Origin: CBDAUN01 sp965214875
GTDB lineage: Bacteria; Pseudomonadota; Gammaproteobacteria; Arenicellales; JAJDZL01
Reading direction: 5' to 3'
Assembly: GCA_965214875.1 (NCBI GenBank)
Contig: OZ243980.1
Span: forward strand, 1,240,001-1,304,000
DNA: 64,000 nucleotides
Shown here: positions 27,226-36,387 of the stretch, piece after piece
How the letters are laid out: every line of letters begins with the position of its first letter
How positions within the stretch are numbered: the first letter of the stretch is position 1
Program-made: the position numbers and the translations under genes
The notes under the pieces: generated by a model
Told to the model about the DNA's origin: nothing
Databases searched by the model: none
Seen by the model: only the letters and a program-made list of their open reading frames with translations

Positions 27226-28746
27226 CCCAAAATCCGCGTTAGAGATTTTTTTTGGGGCGGATTTTGCCGAAATCCGGGGCGCGGAGAGATTTTGGCGTTC
27301 GCCGCGGCGATGCCGGGCGGGTTTGCGGACGGGACGCGGCCGAAAAGGGCGGAGGAGCGGAACCGGGGCGAAAGATCAATGACAGTCCGCAACGCGCCGG
27401 GATGCAACCGGTTTTTTTGTCGTGCGCGCGATGCTTTTTTTTGCGTTTCCGGCGGCTACGGCGCCAGGGCCATCGCCCGGATCATGCCGACCGCGCGTCG
27501 CACAGCTTCAAGGCCCGCCCTCTGGCATGGCGCACGATCTTGCCGGCCCTGCAGCAGGGCCGGCGGCGAAAGGTCTCGATGCGCATCGACTCGCAGCTCG
27601 CATCCAGCGCCTGGCGCATCGGCGCGAACAGGTTGAACGCGAGCATGCGCAGCGCGGAATGCAGCGCGTTGGCAGCGAAGTCGCTGCACGGGGGATGCGC
27701 CGCGCCGAAGCCGCTGCGAAGCTCGCGGATGCGGTTCTCCGAGTCTTCCCCCCTGCGGTTGCATCAGCGGAACGCCCGCGAGTCGCTCCGCCGGTAGAAG
27801 CTCGTCGCCAAGGCCCGGTAGATGTAGCCGCCCTGCGACAGGGTGTCGCCGGCCTGCGGGCAATCGAGCTCGAGCTCCTGCTGGCCGGATTTTCTAAGCC
27901 GCTGCACCACCGCCGCGAACGCTTCGGGCGTGTCGTTCATCGAGTGCAGGAACCGCGCCGTCTGCTGCGCCAGGCTCGCCGTCCCGTCGCGCTCGATGAA
28001 GGGCTGCCACCGCGACTCGTCCAGCGCCCTGATCTGCTCGGCCACGCTCGCGTCGAGCCTGGCGCGGATCGCGTAGCCGATTCCCCGGCTCGTGAAGTGG
28101 TTGATGATCCTCGCCTGGTAGCCGGCCGCGTCGATGCGGGCGCGATGCGCCTCGGCGCCCTTGGGCAGGGCGCGCTCGCACTGGCGGACGAACTCGAAGT
28201 TGCGCGCGTTCGGCGAGACCGGGCCGCCCCGAAACTCCGCACCCGCCGCCATGCCGGTCTCGGCGATGTGGCCGACGATCGGCATGCAGCCCCGCTCCTT
28301 CTTGCATGCGGACTCCGCCGAAGACTTCTCGCAGCGCCGCGGTCGCGTCGATGTCCAGGGCCGCCCTTTTCCGATGGTGCAGCGCGACCGCCAGCAGCCG
28401 GCGGTCCGCCAGCGTCAGGGCATGCAGCGTGCGCCGCTCCGCTCCGCTGCGCCCGGATGCCGCGAGCCCTCGCGCATCATCAGCATGAACGTCGCCGGTT
28501 GTGCCCCCGGCATCAGCCGCTCGAAATGGGTGTCGAGCCCCAGCTTGCGGATCAGCTCGGCCAGCGCCGCCAGGCCGCTTCGCGAAGCCGATTTGTCTTT
28601 CGTGGTCGAAATCTTGCAGGATCGGATGTCCATAAAGCCTTGCTCCGATCGGGTTCACCCAACGGGTGAAATGTGATTTTGTTAAAAACCCGCATTATGC
28701 AAGGCTTTATCCCCTTTTGCAGCCACCCTAACGCGATTTTAAGGGG
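27226..28746 (-). mobile_element. IS1380-family insertion element, decayed
   Basis: The outer ends are imperfect inverted repeats: 27226-27245 begins CCCAAAATCCGCGTTAGAG and 28726-28746, read on the minus strand, is CCCCTTAAAATCGCGTTAGG. On the minus strand the transposase remains as frameshifted blocks. An N-terminal block (28633-28415) contains LAALAELIRKLGLDTHFERL. The first catalytic region is ALDIDATAAL (about 28360). A long middle block (28285-27764) contains MPIVGHIAETGM, ARIDAAGYQARIINHFTSRG and TARFLHSMNDTPEAF. C-terminal pieces run to about 27470. At least two frameshifts make it inactive. The size of about 1.5 kb is close to normal for IS1380. Confidence 0.78.
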
Positions 28747-28859
28747 ATTGAAAAACCGGCTGACGATCGCATAGAATGGGGACATGGAAGAATCCGCGAG
28801 TCACGAACAGGCAAAAGACCTTGCCGAGTTGAAGAAACAGCACGCCGTGCGAGGAACGA

Positions 28860-29084
28860 ATGAAGACACTGCAGTCCGACCTTCAGGAAACGCTCGAGCG
28901 TTTCCGGGCCGACATGGCCAGGCGGGATGCCGACATGGCTAGGCGGGATACCGACACGGCCAAGCGGGACAAGGACAACCTGCGCTGGACGGTCGGATTC
29001 GGAATCGCCCAGATCGCGATAACGATAGCCATCCTGGGCGCGGGCTTTGCGTTCCTGGCCCTGGTCGGGATCCCGACCAGGTAA
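28860..29084 (+). CDS. small coiled-coil single-pass membrane protein (paralogue B)
   Basis: 74 residues: a heptad-like charged helix (DMARRDADMARRDTDTAKRD) followed by DNLRW and a C-terminal hydrophobic helix (about residues 43-68). The ATG at 28860 has GAGGA four bases upstream. It is clearly related to the 55-residue protein at 25810-25977; RRDA...KRDKDNLRW is shared. An upstream frame from about 28783 (MEESASHEQAKDLAELKK) may be the original N-terminus, separated by a frameshift. The function is unknown. The pair brackets the nested IS481/IS1380 block. Confidence 0.55.
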   Translation: MKTLQSDLQETLERFRADMARRDADMARRDTDTAKRDKDNLRWTVGFGIAQIAITIAILGAGFAFLALVGIPTR

Positions 29085-29119
29085 TTTTCTAGGATGGACG
29101 AATCGACAGGCAACCCAGG

Positions 29120-29241
29120 TTTTTCCCACGCTATTGCATATTTGCCCGGAGCGGCGGCGGGATTGCCTACCGGGTCTGGAAAATGGGAGTGTCGGCAGAG
29201 CTTCGAGACCAGCAAGGCGTAGGATTTAGGGATTGGGCGGG
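29120..29241. repeat. dispersed direct repeat, copy 2 of 2
   Basis: Second copy of the repeat described at 25064-25186, same orientation. It lies 35 bases after the paralogue B gene and at the 3' end of the minus-strand DruA-like remnant. Confidence 0.7.
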
Positions 29242-29870
29242 ATCGGCGAGCAGCGCCGCTTCGCATCTGCGCGCCTTTTCGCCGTCGGAGTCGATTCGCT
29301 CGAGCTGCCTCGGCTGCGCCGGCAGATCGCCGCCGCGCCTCAGAATCCGCCTCGCATCGCGCCGCAGCGCCTCGGCCAGCACCCGCTTTTTGCGGCCATA
29401 GCGCGCACTGCATTTCCCGCCCTTGCGCGAGCGGCCCGCCCGCGAACTGCATGCGCCCGCGATGGCGCGAACCGTCCGCGAATGTCTCCGCAAGAACCGG
29501 CGGACGACCGAACGCCCCGCCTCGCGAAGCGCGCGCCGTTCGCGACTGGATAAAGCCGTCGCCACTGCTGCTCCGGCGTCCAGCCGACCCAGGCGTCGCG
29601 CGACTCCGGCTTCAGCGTGCCCACCTGCCACCCGCTCAGGCACAGCCGCCGTCCGTCGCGCTCGACAACATAGCGCAAGCCGCGCCCCGCGAAGCACTGG
29701 AAGCCGAGCTCGCGGCGTCGCGCCATCAGCTCGTCCCGCAGGCCGTATTCGCCGGGCCGCGCAAGACCCGACGACACCTCTCCGGAGCGAATGCCGCGCC
29801 GGCGCTGCGGATGCTGTCTGCATACCGCAAGTCCCATGGGCGCATACAATGGCATTCTGACAAGAGGCGA
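29242..29870 (-). pseudogene. DruA-like (DUF4338) protein remnant
   Basis: The minus strand carries RYVVERDGRRLCLSGWQVGT followed by AWVGWTPEQQWRRLY, and in the next frame KALRRDARRILRRG-type sequence (here AEALRRDARRILRRG). These match the DUF4338 core (RYL..RGR.LACL.W....RD.FIGW), also called the DruA family after the Druantia defence system but widespread in transposon-like genes. There is at least one frameshift and no complete frame. It runs opposite to the better preserved DruA-DDE gene at 30030. Confidence 0.55.
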
Positions 29871-32341
29871 CGTTTTCTAGCGGACGCAAGCTTTTGACAA
29901 TGCGGGAAAGGAGGGCCGGCCCGGACCTTTTCGCCGAGGGGGTCGGCAATTGCCTCGGCATATTCGATAATAGATTGCTCGAACGCTTGCGCGTGCTGCG
30001 CGGGCGGATGCAAGCGAGGGGATTCGAAGATGGACGAGAGCATTGCGAAGTTGAAGCTGGGCACGTTTTGCGGGCGGCGCGCCGCACGCCGGCAGCTGGC
30101 CGAGGCCGAGCGCGCGGTGGAGCTGTTTCCGGCGCTGAGCCGCAAGGAGCTGGCTCGGACGGTGTGCGAGCATCCGGACTGGCGCGCCGGTTCCGGCGAG
30201 GACAGCGTGCATGCGGGCTTGAAGCTGCTCGAGACGCTCGAGTCGCAGGGTGTTCCGGCGCTGCCGGCGAAGCGGCATGAAAGGAAGCTGCGCGGCGCGC
30301 TCAGGGCGCCGGACAGGACTGCGGCCGGCGAGCCGGGCGAGCGGCTCGAGTGCGGCTTGTCCGAACTGGGCGGGGTGTCGCTGGAGGCGGCGCAGTCCGA
30401 AGGCGGCCGGGCGCTGTCCGACGAGCTGGCGGACCGCTGCCGCGAGCCGGGGCATGCCGGCCGGCGGGCTGCCATCTGAGCTGCTTCATCGTCGCCGGCG
30501 ATGGCCGGCGGCTGGGATGCCTGCTGTTCCAGCGCGCCTCGAACAGGCTTCGGCGCCGCGACGAGTGGATCGGCTGGGACGGCCGGCGGTTCAACCGGCG
30601 GCTGGAGCGGGTGGTCTGCAACTCGAGGTTCCTGATCCTGCCGCGGGTGCGGGCGGAGAATCTGGCGAGCCATGCGCTGTCGCTGTCGGCGGCGCGGCTG
30701 GCGGACGACTGGCAGGCGCGCCCGGCGCTGGTCGAGACGTTCGTGGACGGGCGGATCCGCGAGGGCGCGAGCTGCCGCGCCGCGGGCTGGGAGCATGCCG
30801 GCCGCAGCGCGGGCGACCGCAGCAAGGGCAAGGCGCCCAAGGACGTGTATCTGAAGGCGCTGCAGGCCGATGCGAGAGCGGTCCTGCGCCGCGAGCGGCG
30901 CACGCGCAAGAAAAAGGCCGCGGCGCTCGCGCAGGCGGCGGCCGACGGGCGGTTCGTCGCGCTGTGGCGCGACTTTGTCGGCATCGTGGCCGAGACGGCC
31001 GAGGCCCGCGATGCCGGCTGGCGGGTGCGGCGGCGCACGATCGGCACGCTGCTGGCGGCGCTGTTCGTGTTCCGGCCGGCGTTCTCGCGCAGACGCCGGA
31101 GCTGCCGGGTCGCGCCCGGCGAGCTGCGGGACCAGTGCCGCCTGCTCGGCGCGCCGCTGCCGCAGGAGCATCCGGTGGCGGCCTCGGCGATGTGCGCGGC
31201 GCGGATGAAAGTCGGCGCGGAGGCGTTCGCCGAATGCCGCCGCCGGATCGCCGGGCGCCTGGGCGACGAGCAGGTCGAGCGCTGGCGCGGCCGGTGGCTG
31301 TTCGCGGTCGACGGCGCCAAGATCAGCGTGCCGCGCGAGCTGCTCGAGGACGGCTGCAGCCTGCCGAGTCCGGGCGCCCGCTGCCCGCAGGGCCTGTGCA
31401 GCTGCCTGCAGCGCCCGGACGACCGCATGCCGATCGACTTCGAGCTTTCGGCGCGCCTTTGCGAGCGCAGCCTGGCGGCGACGCATCTGCCGCGCCTGAG
31501 CGCCGGCGATGTCGCGGCCTGCGACCGCGGCTGCTGCCCGTTCGAGCTCCTATGGGACCATGTCCGCCGGAATGTCGACTGCGCGAACCGCCTGCAGCGC
31601 AGCAGCGCGGCGCAGTTCGAGCGGTTCATCGAAAGCGGCGAAAGCGAGTGCATCGCGCGGGCGCTTCCAGGCAAGGATGCCCGGCGCAAATGGCGCCGGT
31701 CGCATCCGGGCGAGCCGCCGCCGCAGCCGGTCGCGGCGCGATGCGCGCGCATCGAGACCGGCGGCGAGGATTTCTTCATCGCCGCCACGCCGGCCGATGC
31801 CGAGCGGCTGCCGCTGCCGGCGATCGGCGACATCTGCCGCGGGCGCCGGGGCATCGAGGAGCTTTGCAAAGTGTCCAAGCAGCTGGCCGAGGTCGAGCAG
31901 TTCCACGCCCGCACCGGGCGCGGGGTCCGCCAGGAGCTGTTCGCCCATTCCGCGATCGTCGCGCCGGCGCGCTCGCTCGGCAACTTCGCCGAGCAGGCGG
32001 TCGGCGCCTGCGCGGACGACGGCGCCGCCGTGCAGGCGAACTTCAAAAATGCGCCGGCGACCGTCGCCCGGCAGCTCGAGGCGGCCGTGCTCGGGCATGC
32101 GCGGCTGGCCGCCGAAGCGGTCTCGAATATGGTCGAGGGCATCGCCTCTTGCACCGGCAAGACGCGGCCCGGACGGTCGCATCCGAGAGTGTCGAAGCGC
32201 CCCGACGACCGCTTCCGCAACCCGAACCGCAAATCAGGCAAGGCGGCGCTGCCGGCAGCATGGCGGCGGGGCGGCCGGCGGAGCGGTGCGCCTTCTTAAG
32301 TGAATGCACCCTTTTCCTTAAGTGAATGCCATTGTGGGCGC
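29838..32341 (+). mobile_element. 2.5-kb transposon encoding a DruA-like + IS4-type DDE protein
   Basis: The ends are marked by a 12-base perfect inverted match: ACAATGGCATTC at 29846-29857 and GAATGCCATTGT at 32324-32335, each flanked on the outside by GCGC. Inside the right end, CTTAAGTGAATGC occurs twice in tandem (32295-32307 and 32318-32330). One long plus-strand gene fills the interior. Base composition is far richer in GC than lepB downstream. I saw no clean target-site duplication by eye. Confidence 0.65.
30030..32299 (+). pseudogene. fused DruA-like (DUF4338) / IS4-type DDE transposase, one frameshift
   Basis: The N-terminal part (30030-30470) has LSRKELARTVCEHPDWR, a DUF4338 N-terminal motif. 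After a frame change near 30440-30470 a long frame runs to 32299. It continues DUF4338 with GRRLGCLLFQ, DEWIGWDG, NSRFLILPRVRAENLASHAL, PALVETFVDGR and AAGWEHAGRSAGDRSKGKAP. It then enters an IS4-like catalytic domain: FAVDGAKISV (first D, about 31310), ACDRGCCPFELL (second D, about 31530) and GRRGIEELCKVSKQL (Y-R-E-K-like block with E, about 31855). The whole would be about 750 residues. Long minus-strand frames across it are GC-driven artefacts. Confidence 0.7.
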
Positions 32342-32636
32342 ATATCCTGCGCCATCGCAACGAAAAAAGCCGGTCCCGCACGCAAGCCGATGATCGAAAA
32401 CGATCATTCGAATGATTGCAATTAGCGTGGGAAAACCCTGGCCCGTGATGTGTCGCGGCTTGTTGTTGAAGTATAATTGCGTCGTAAACTACCGTAAGCA
32501 AGCTAACTTCGGCGCGTCTCCTTTGCAGTTTCCGTTTGCCGAATGATTGACTATTGTGCATACGGTTTGCGCTTAAGCAACAAATTCAGCGCTTCGATCA
32601 CAAAAATTTCCGACAGTTCAGCCGCGGATGCGTTAA
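32342..32636. promoter_or_regulatory. upstream region of lepB with palindrome and -10-like box
   Basis: 295 bases between the transposon end and lepB. ATCATTCGAATGAT at 32403-32416 is a perfect 14-base palindrome. TATAAT at 32472-32477 is a perfect -10 hexamer but lacks a good -35. Loss of the usual upstream gene lepA means lepB needs its own promoter here, and this is the only place for it. Confidence 0.35.
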
Positions 32637-33434
32637 ATGGATTTCGCCCTTATTTTGTTTATCTGTGTTGCTGTAACCGGCGTTATCTGGTTGCTCGACA
32701 CGCTATGGCGGTTGCTTACCAAAAACTATATAGGAGTTGGCGGACCTTCGCAGAGCAAAGCTCGGTGGATTATCGATTATGCACGGGCATTTTTTCCGAT
32801 CTTGCTGATTGTATTTTTGCTTCGCTCGTTTGTCATAGAACCGTTCCGCATCCCATCAGGCTCAATGTTGCCGACACTGCAAAATGGCGACTTCATACTG
32901 GTAAACAAGTATCGATACGGGCTTCGAATACCATTGACGAACGCAGTAGCATTTGAGATTGGCAGTCCGCAAAGAGGCGATGTCATGGTGTTCCAATACC
33001 CGCATGATGAATCTGTAAACTTCATCAAGCGCGTAGTCGGGCTGCCTGGCGACAATGTCATCTACGACAATAAGCAGCTTGTTATCAATGGCGAGCCAAT
33101 CGCTCAGCAAATCGTCGACGAGTCATCGCTCGTTACCCCTCAACAGCGTTCGATTCCCGTTGCAGTGCTTCATGAAAACCTGGGCGAGGCCCCTCATCTC
33201 ATTCAGATAAACGAGGAAAAAAGCACTCGCACTGATTTTCGAATGAATTTCACGGTGCCGCCAGATCATTATTTCGTTTTAGGCGACAATCGAGACTATA
33301 GCAACGACAGTCGCTTTTGGGGATTTGTGCCGGACGACAACATTATCGGTCAAGCTTTTCTCATCTGGTTCAGTTGGGATGTGGCCGGCGGTAGCGGCAT
33401 TAACTGGAATAGAATCGCAGAGGCGATCGAATAG
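32637..33434 (+). CDS. lepB: signal peptidase I
   Basis: Inner-membrane serine protease that removes signal peptides. The product has 265 residues with two N-terminal transmembrane helices (about 1-22 and 58-78). Catalytic serine is in IPSGSMLPTL near residue 75 and catalytic lysine in FIKRVVGLPGD near residue 131; GDNRDYSNDSRFWG near residue 219 is box E. The start is ATG 32637. It normally follows lepA; here a transposon lies upstream. It leads the operon lepB-rnc-era-recO. Confidence 0.96.
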   Translation: MDFALILFICVAVTGVIWLLDTLWRLLTKNYIGVGGPSQSKARWIIDYARAFFPILLIVFLLRSFVIEPFRIPSGSMLPTLQNGDFILVNKYRYGLRIPLTNAVAFEIGSPQRGDVMVFQYPHDESVNFIKRVVGLPGDNVIYDNKQLVINGEPIAQQIVDESSLVTPQQRSIPVAVLHENLGEAPHLIQINEEKSTRTDFRMNFTVPPDHYFVLGDNRDYSNDSRFWGFVPDDNIIGQAFLIWFSWDVAGGSGINWNRIAEAIE

Positions 33435-33465
33435 TTGTGCTGTGGCGCATTGCCGTAACCGCTAA

Positions 33466-34209
33466 TTGGATGCGAAAGGCTCCATCTTGCCAGCCGAAAC
33501 ACTGAACCCTAAACGTCAACCCGACACTGCTCGCCGCCTCAGCAGGCTTGAATCCCTGCTTGACTATACGTTTCAAAACAAGCAGCTTCTTATGCAGGCG
33601 CTCACTCATGGCAGCGCAGATAGGTGCAACTACCAAACCCTTGAGTTTCTTGGTGACGCGGTTCTCAATCTTGCGGTATCTGAATTGCTCTTCAAGCTGG
33701 GCGACTTCGAAAGCGAAGGAGATCTTTCGGACAGTCGAAGTGGCGTAGTCAATAACCGGCATGCGCTGAGCTCAGTTGCAGAGCAGCTGAATTTGCTCGA
33801 ATTCGCAGTCATCGGCAAATCTTTTCAAATGACAAACGACAGCGCAATGAGGAATTTGCAAGCGGATCTGATTGAATCGGTGGTAGGCGCAATTTATCTT
33901 GATGCCGGCTATCAGTCGGCTTTGCGGTTCGTTTCTCATCAATTTGGCGATCTGATCGACCAAGTTCGCAGGCAAAGGCGAAAAGACAGCAAATCAGCAT
34001 TGCAGGAATACTTGCAGGCAAGAGGAAAAGGGTTGCCCGAGTATCGGCTTGTGAACACATCTGGCAGTGATCACGAACCGGTTTTCACGGTTGAATGCAG
34101 TGTGCCGGATCTAAAAGAGCCTGTGCCAGGCAAAGATCGAACGCTAAAAGCCGCCGAGCAGGCTGCAGCATCGAAAGCCTACGAATTGCTTCGAGATGGG
34201 AAACAATAG
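33466..34209 (+). CDS. rnc: ribonuclease III
   Basis: Cleaves double-stranded RNA in rRNA maturation and mRNA decay. The product has about 247 residues. The RNase III signature TLEFLGDAVLNLAVSELLF lies near residue 52, and the second metal-ligand region is DLIESVVGAIYLDAGY near residue 132. The C-terminal double-stranded RNA-binding domain (about 170-245) includes DSKSALQEYLQARGKGLPEY. The start is TTG at 33466 or TTG at 33487; no ATG fits. The 3' end overlaps era by 14 bases, so the two are co-translated. Confidence 0.95.
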   Translation: MDAKGSILPAETLNPKRQPDTARRLSRLESLLDYTFQNKQLLMQALTHGSADRCNYQTLEFLGDAVLNLAVSELLFKLGDFESEGDLSDSRSGVVNNRHALSSVAEQLNLLEFAVIGKSFQMTNDSAMRNLQADLIESVVGAIYLDAGYQSALRFVSHQFGDLIDQVRRQRRKDSKSALQEYLQARGKGLPEYRLVNTSGSDHEPVFTVECSVPDLKEPVPGKDRTLKAAEQAAASKAYELLRDGKQ

Positions 34210-35101
34210 CGACTTTTGCAGCGGCCTTGTCGCATTGGCTGGATGTCCCAATGTTGGCAAATCCACCTTGCTGAACCGCTTCGTTCGGCGCAAGATCAGT
34301 ATCACTTCACGCCGGGCGAACACCACTCGATATCGAATATTGGGGATCTTGAATGAGGCGCAACGCCAGTTCGTCTTCGTAGACATGCCTGGTTACAACG
34401 CAAAAGGCAAGCGACTTGTGGACCGCTCAATTCACAAGATCGCTGTGGCAAGCATGCAAGGAGTTGACTTGGCGCTGTTGCTGCTTGAGCCGAAAGGATT
34501 GCATGAGCATGACAAAGCAGTTTGGCATCAGTTGCGATCGGCCGGAGTGCCGACAATTGTTGTAATCAACAAGATTGATCGACTGAAGAATCGCGATGCG
34601 CTGCTACCTGTGATCAAAGAGATTGCCGACCGTACTGGCCTGACAACAATCGTTCCGGTCTCGGCGAAAAAGGGGGAGGGCATTGAATCATTGAAAGATT
34701 GCATCAGCGCAATGCTTCCGTCTGGTCCGCCATTATTTCCTGATGCATTTATTACTGACAAAAGCGACCGCTTTCAAGTGGGCGAACTGGTGCGCGAGCA
34801 AATATTTCGAAGTTTTGGAGCCGAACTCCCCTACATCAGCGCCGTTCAAATCGAGAAGTATACAGTTGACGAAAACTTGGTAGAGCTTGATGCACTCATC
34901 TGGGTGGAGACACAAAGCCAGAAAAAAATCTTCGTCGGCCGCAAAGGGGAGAAAATCAAGCTTATCGGATCTAATGTGCGCAAGCATCTAGAAGCGAGAT
35001 CGGGCAAACACGCTCTTGTGCAGCTATGGGTCAAGGTGCAGCCGCGTTGGACTGAAAGCCAGCGGCACATTGAGCAATTTGGCTATGCGGAGGCTGATTG
35101 A
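34196..35101 (+). CDS. era: GTPase Era
   Basis: Ribosome-assembly GTPase that binds 16S rRNA. The product has 301 residues. The G1 motif GCPNVGKSTL lies near residue 16; DMPGYNAKGK (G3) and NKIDRL (G4) are present. The C-terminal KH domain contains FVGRKGEKIKLIGSNVRKHL near residue 246. The start is ATG 34196 within the end of rnc. The stop overlaps the TTG start of recO (TTGA). Confidence 0.97.
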   Translation: MGNNSDFCSGLVALAGCPNVGKSTLLNRFVRRKISITSRRANTTRYRILGILNEAQRQFVFVDMPGYNAKGKRLVDRSIHKIAVASMQGVDLALLLLEPKGLHEHDKAVWHQLRSAGVPTIVVINKIDRLKNRDALLPVIKEIADRTGLTTIVPVSAKKGEGIESLKDCISAMLPSGPPLFPDAFITDKSDRFQVGELVREQIFRSFGAELPYISAVQIEKYTVDENLVELDALIWVETQSQKKIFVGRKGEKIKLIGSNVRKHLEARSGKHALVQLWVKVQPRWTESQRHIEQFGYAEAD

Positions 35102-35847
35102 TTTTGCGTGTCGAATCGCAAGACGCATTCGTATTGAGGACGGTGCCGTTTACCGAATCGAGCCTTATCGTCGACACCTTCACTCGCGATTATGGGCGTT
35201 TGAACCTTCTAGCCAAGGGGGCTCGGCGAGCCAAGTCGAGGCAACGAAGCGCGCTGCAGCCGTTTCATCTCATTTCGATCGGGTGGTCTGGCAAAGGGGA
35301 GGTGCCTATCGTTATTTCGGCATCTGTGATGCCCGGCGCTCGCCTGCTACGCGGGGAGGCATTTTACGGCGCAAATCATCTAAACGAGCTCATTATCAGG
35401 TTCTTGCATGTTCACGATGCTCATTCAGGCTTGTTCGATGCATACCTGATTGCAATGAATGAGATAGCGGACAGCTCGGATTTATCTAGTGTGCTAAGGG
35501 TCTTCGAAAAACGCATGCTTGATGAGCTTGGCCTTGGATTGATTCTAGACACCGAAAGTGATCGCAAAACTCCAATTCAGCGTGATTGCAACTACGATTA
35601 CGAGTTCGGAGTTGGCCCTATAGCGATTGAGACTGCGGATTCCGAGTCGGTACGCGGAGCGACGCTGCTATCGCTGGCATGCGAGACGATCGAGTCGCCG
35701 CAGGCCAAAGCAGAGAGTCGCAAATTGCTAGACCGCGCATTTCAATGGCACTTTCAAAATCGCAATTTGCGCAGCCGCGAAGTCTATCGCCGGACTCTAA
35801 GATCTGTTTCGAAGGAGTTAGTCCCTATTTCTTTCGACGCGTCGTAA
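35098..35847 (+). CDS. recO: DNA repair protein RecO
   Basis: Recombination mediator that with RecR loads RecA on SSB-coated gaps. The product has 249 residues. The N-terminal OB fold begins VESQDAFVLRTVPFTESSLI and continues LNLLAKGARRAKSR, which is diagnostic of RecO; the C-terminal helical domain follows. The zinc-binding cysteines of some RecO proteins are absent, as in many Gammaproteobacteria. The start TTG 35098 overlaps the era stop by TTGA. Last gene of the lepB operon. Confidence 0.93.
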   Translation: MILRVESQDAFVLRTVPFTESSLIVDTFTRDYGRLNLLAKGARRAKSRQRSALQPFHLISIGWSGKGEVPIVISASVMPGARLLRGEAFYGANHLNELIIRFLHVHDAHSGLFDAYLIAMNEIADSSDLSSVLRVFEKRMLDELGLGLILDTESDRKTPIQRDCNYDYEFGVGPIAIETADSESVRGATLLSLACETIESPQAKAESRKLLDRAFQWHFQNRNLRSREVYRRTLRSVSKELVPISFDAS

Positions 35848-36106
35848 AGCCTGGCGGCAGCTGTCCCATGTCACCTTCGCCGAAAATAAAACCGAGCATG
35901 TGCTGCTCAATTACTTTTTGCGAATCAACATCAGCCGTGGTCATCTGATTTTCGTTGATGATGGTGACCAGTCGTTCAAGCCATTGCTTCCAACCCTCTT
36001 TGGAAACATTGTTGTAGATGCGCTTTCCCAATTCTCCAGGATATGGCGGAGCGTCTAGCCCCTCGGCTTCGGCTTTAAGAATAGGGCAATTTACGATACG
36101 AGCCAT
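35825..36106 (-). CDS. yggX: probable Fe(2+)-trafficking protein YggX
   Basis: Small protein of 93 residues linked to iron handling and protection of Fe-S clusters from oxidation. The N-terminus ARIVNCPILKAEAEGLDAPP with the conserved cysteine, and the later KEGWKQWLERLVTIINENQM, match YggX closely. The start is ATG 36106 (family start MARIV/MSRTI); an ATG six codons earlier is less likely. It is convergent with recO, the stop codons overlapping by about 23 bases. Confidence 0.93.
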   Translation of the reverse strand: MARIVNCPILKAEAEGLDAPPYPGELGKRIYNNVSKEGWKQWLERLVTIINENQMTTADVDSQKVIEQHMLGFIFGEGDMGQLPPGFTTRRKK

Positions 36107-36387
36107 GCGGACACACTTCCTCATTGTTCAGATGATTGATCCCGGTCGACTTTGTGGTCGATCCAAGCAATTTGAACTATATACACCAGTTTCGCATAAA
36201 GCGGTCTACAACTTTTTGCAAAATTTAACGACATATGCGCTGGGCATTTGCTGCTGCCGGTCTGCGGGCAAAAGCCTAGGCCAGCTGGACTACCATCTGG
36301 CCATAGAATCTGGATGCTTCCGCAAAAATAGAAGAAACACATCAAATTTGTTGCAAGCGCTACGATGATGATTGCAGAAAAATATCA

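Noticed and set aside
28783..28860. A frame starting MEESASHEQAKDLAELKK upstream of paralogue B as a separate gene
   Set aside because: It runs out of frame into the next gene without a domain of its own; more likely the former N-terminus cut by a frameshift.
29726..32241. Very long minus-strand open frames (up to about 646 codons) opposite the DruA-DDE gene
   Set aside because: They are arginine/alanine/serine-rich translations of very GC-rich DNA with few stops and contain no protein motif; the plus strand has the catalytic motifs.
36130..36150. Possible FNR/NNR-type box (TTGATCCCGGTCGA) upstream of nnrS
   Set aside because: Only one half-site matches; the second half is too far from ATCAA, and the distance to nnrS (over 230 bases) is large.
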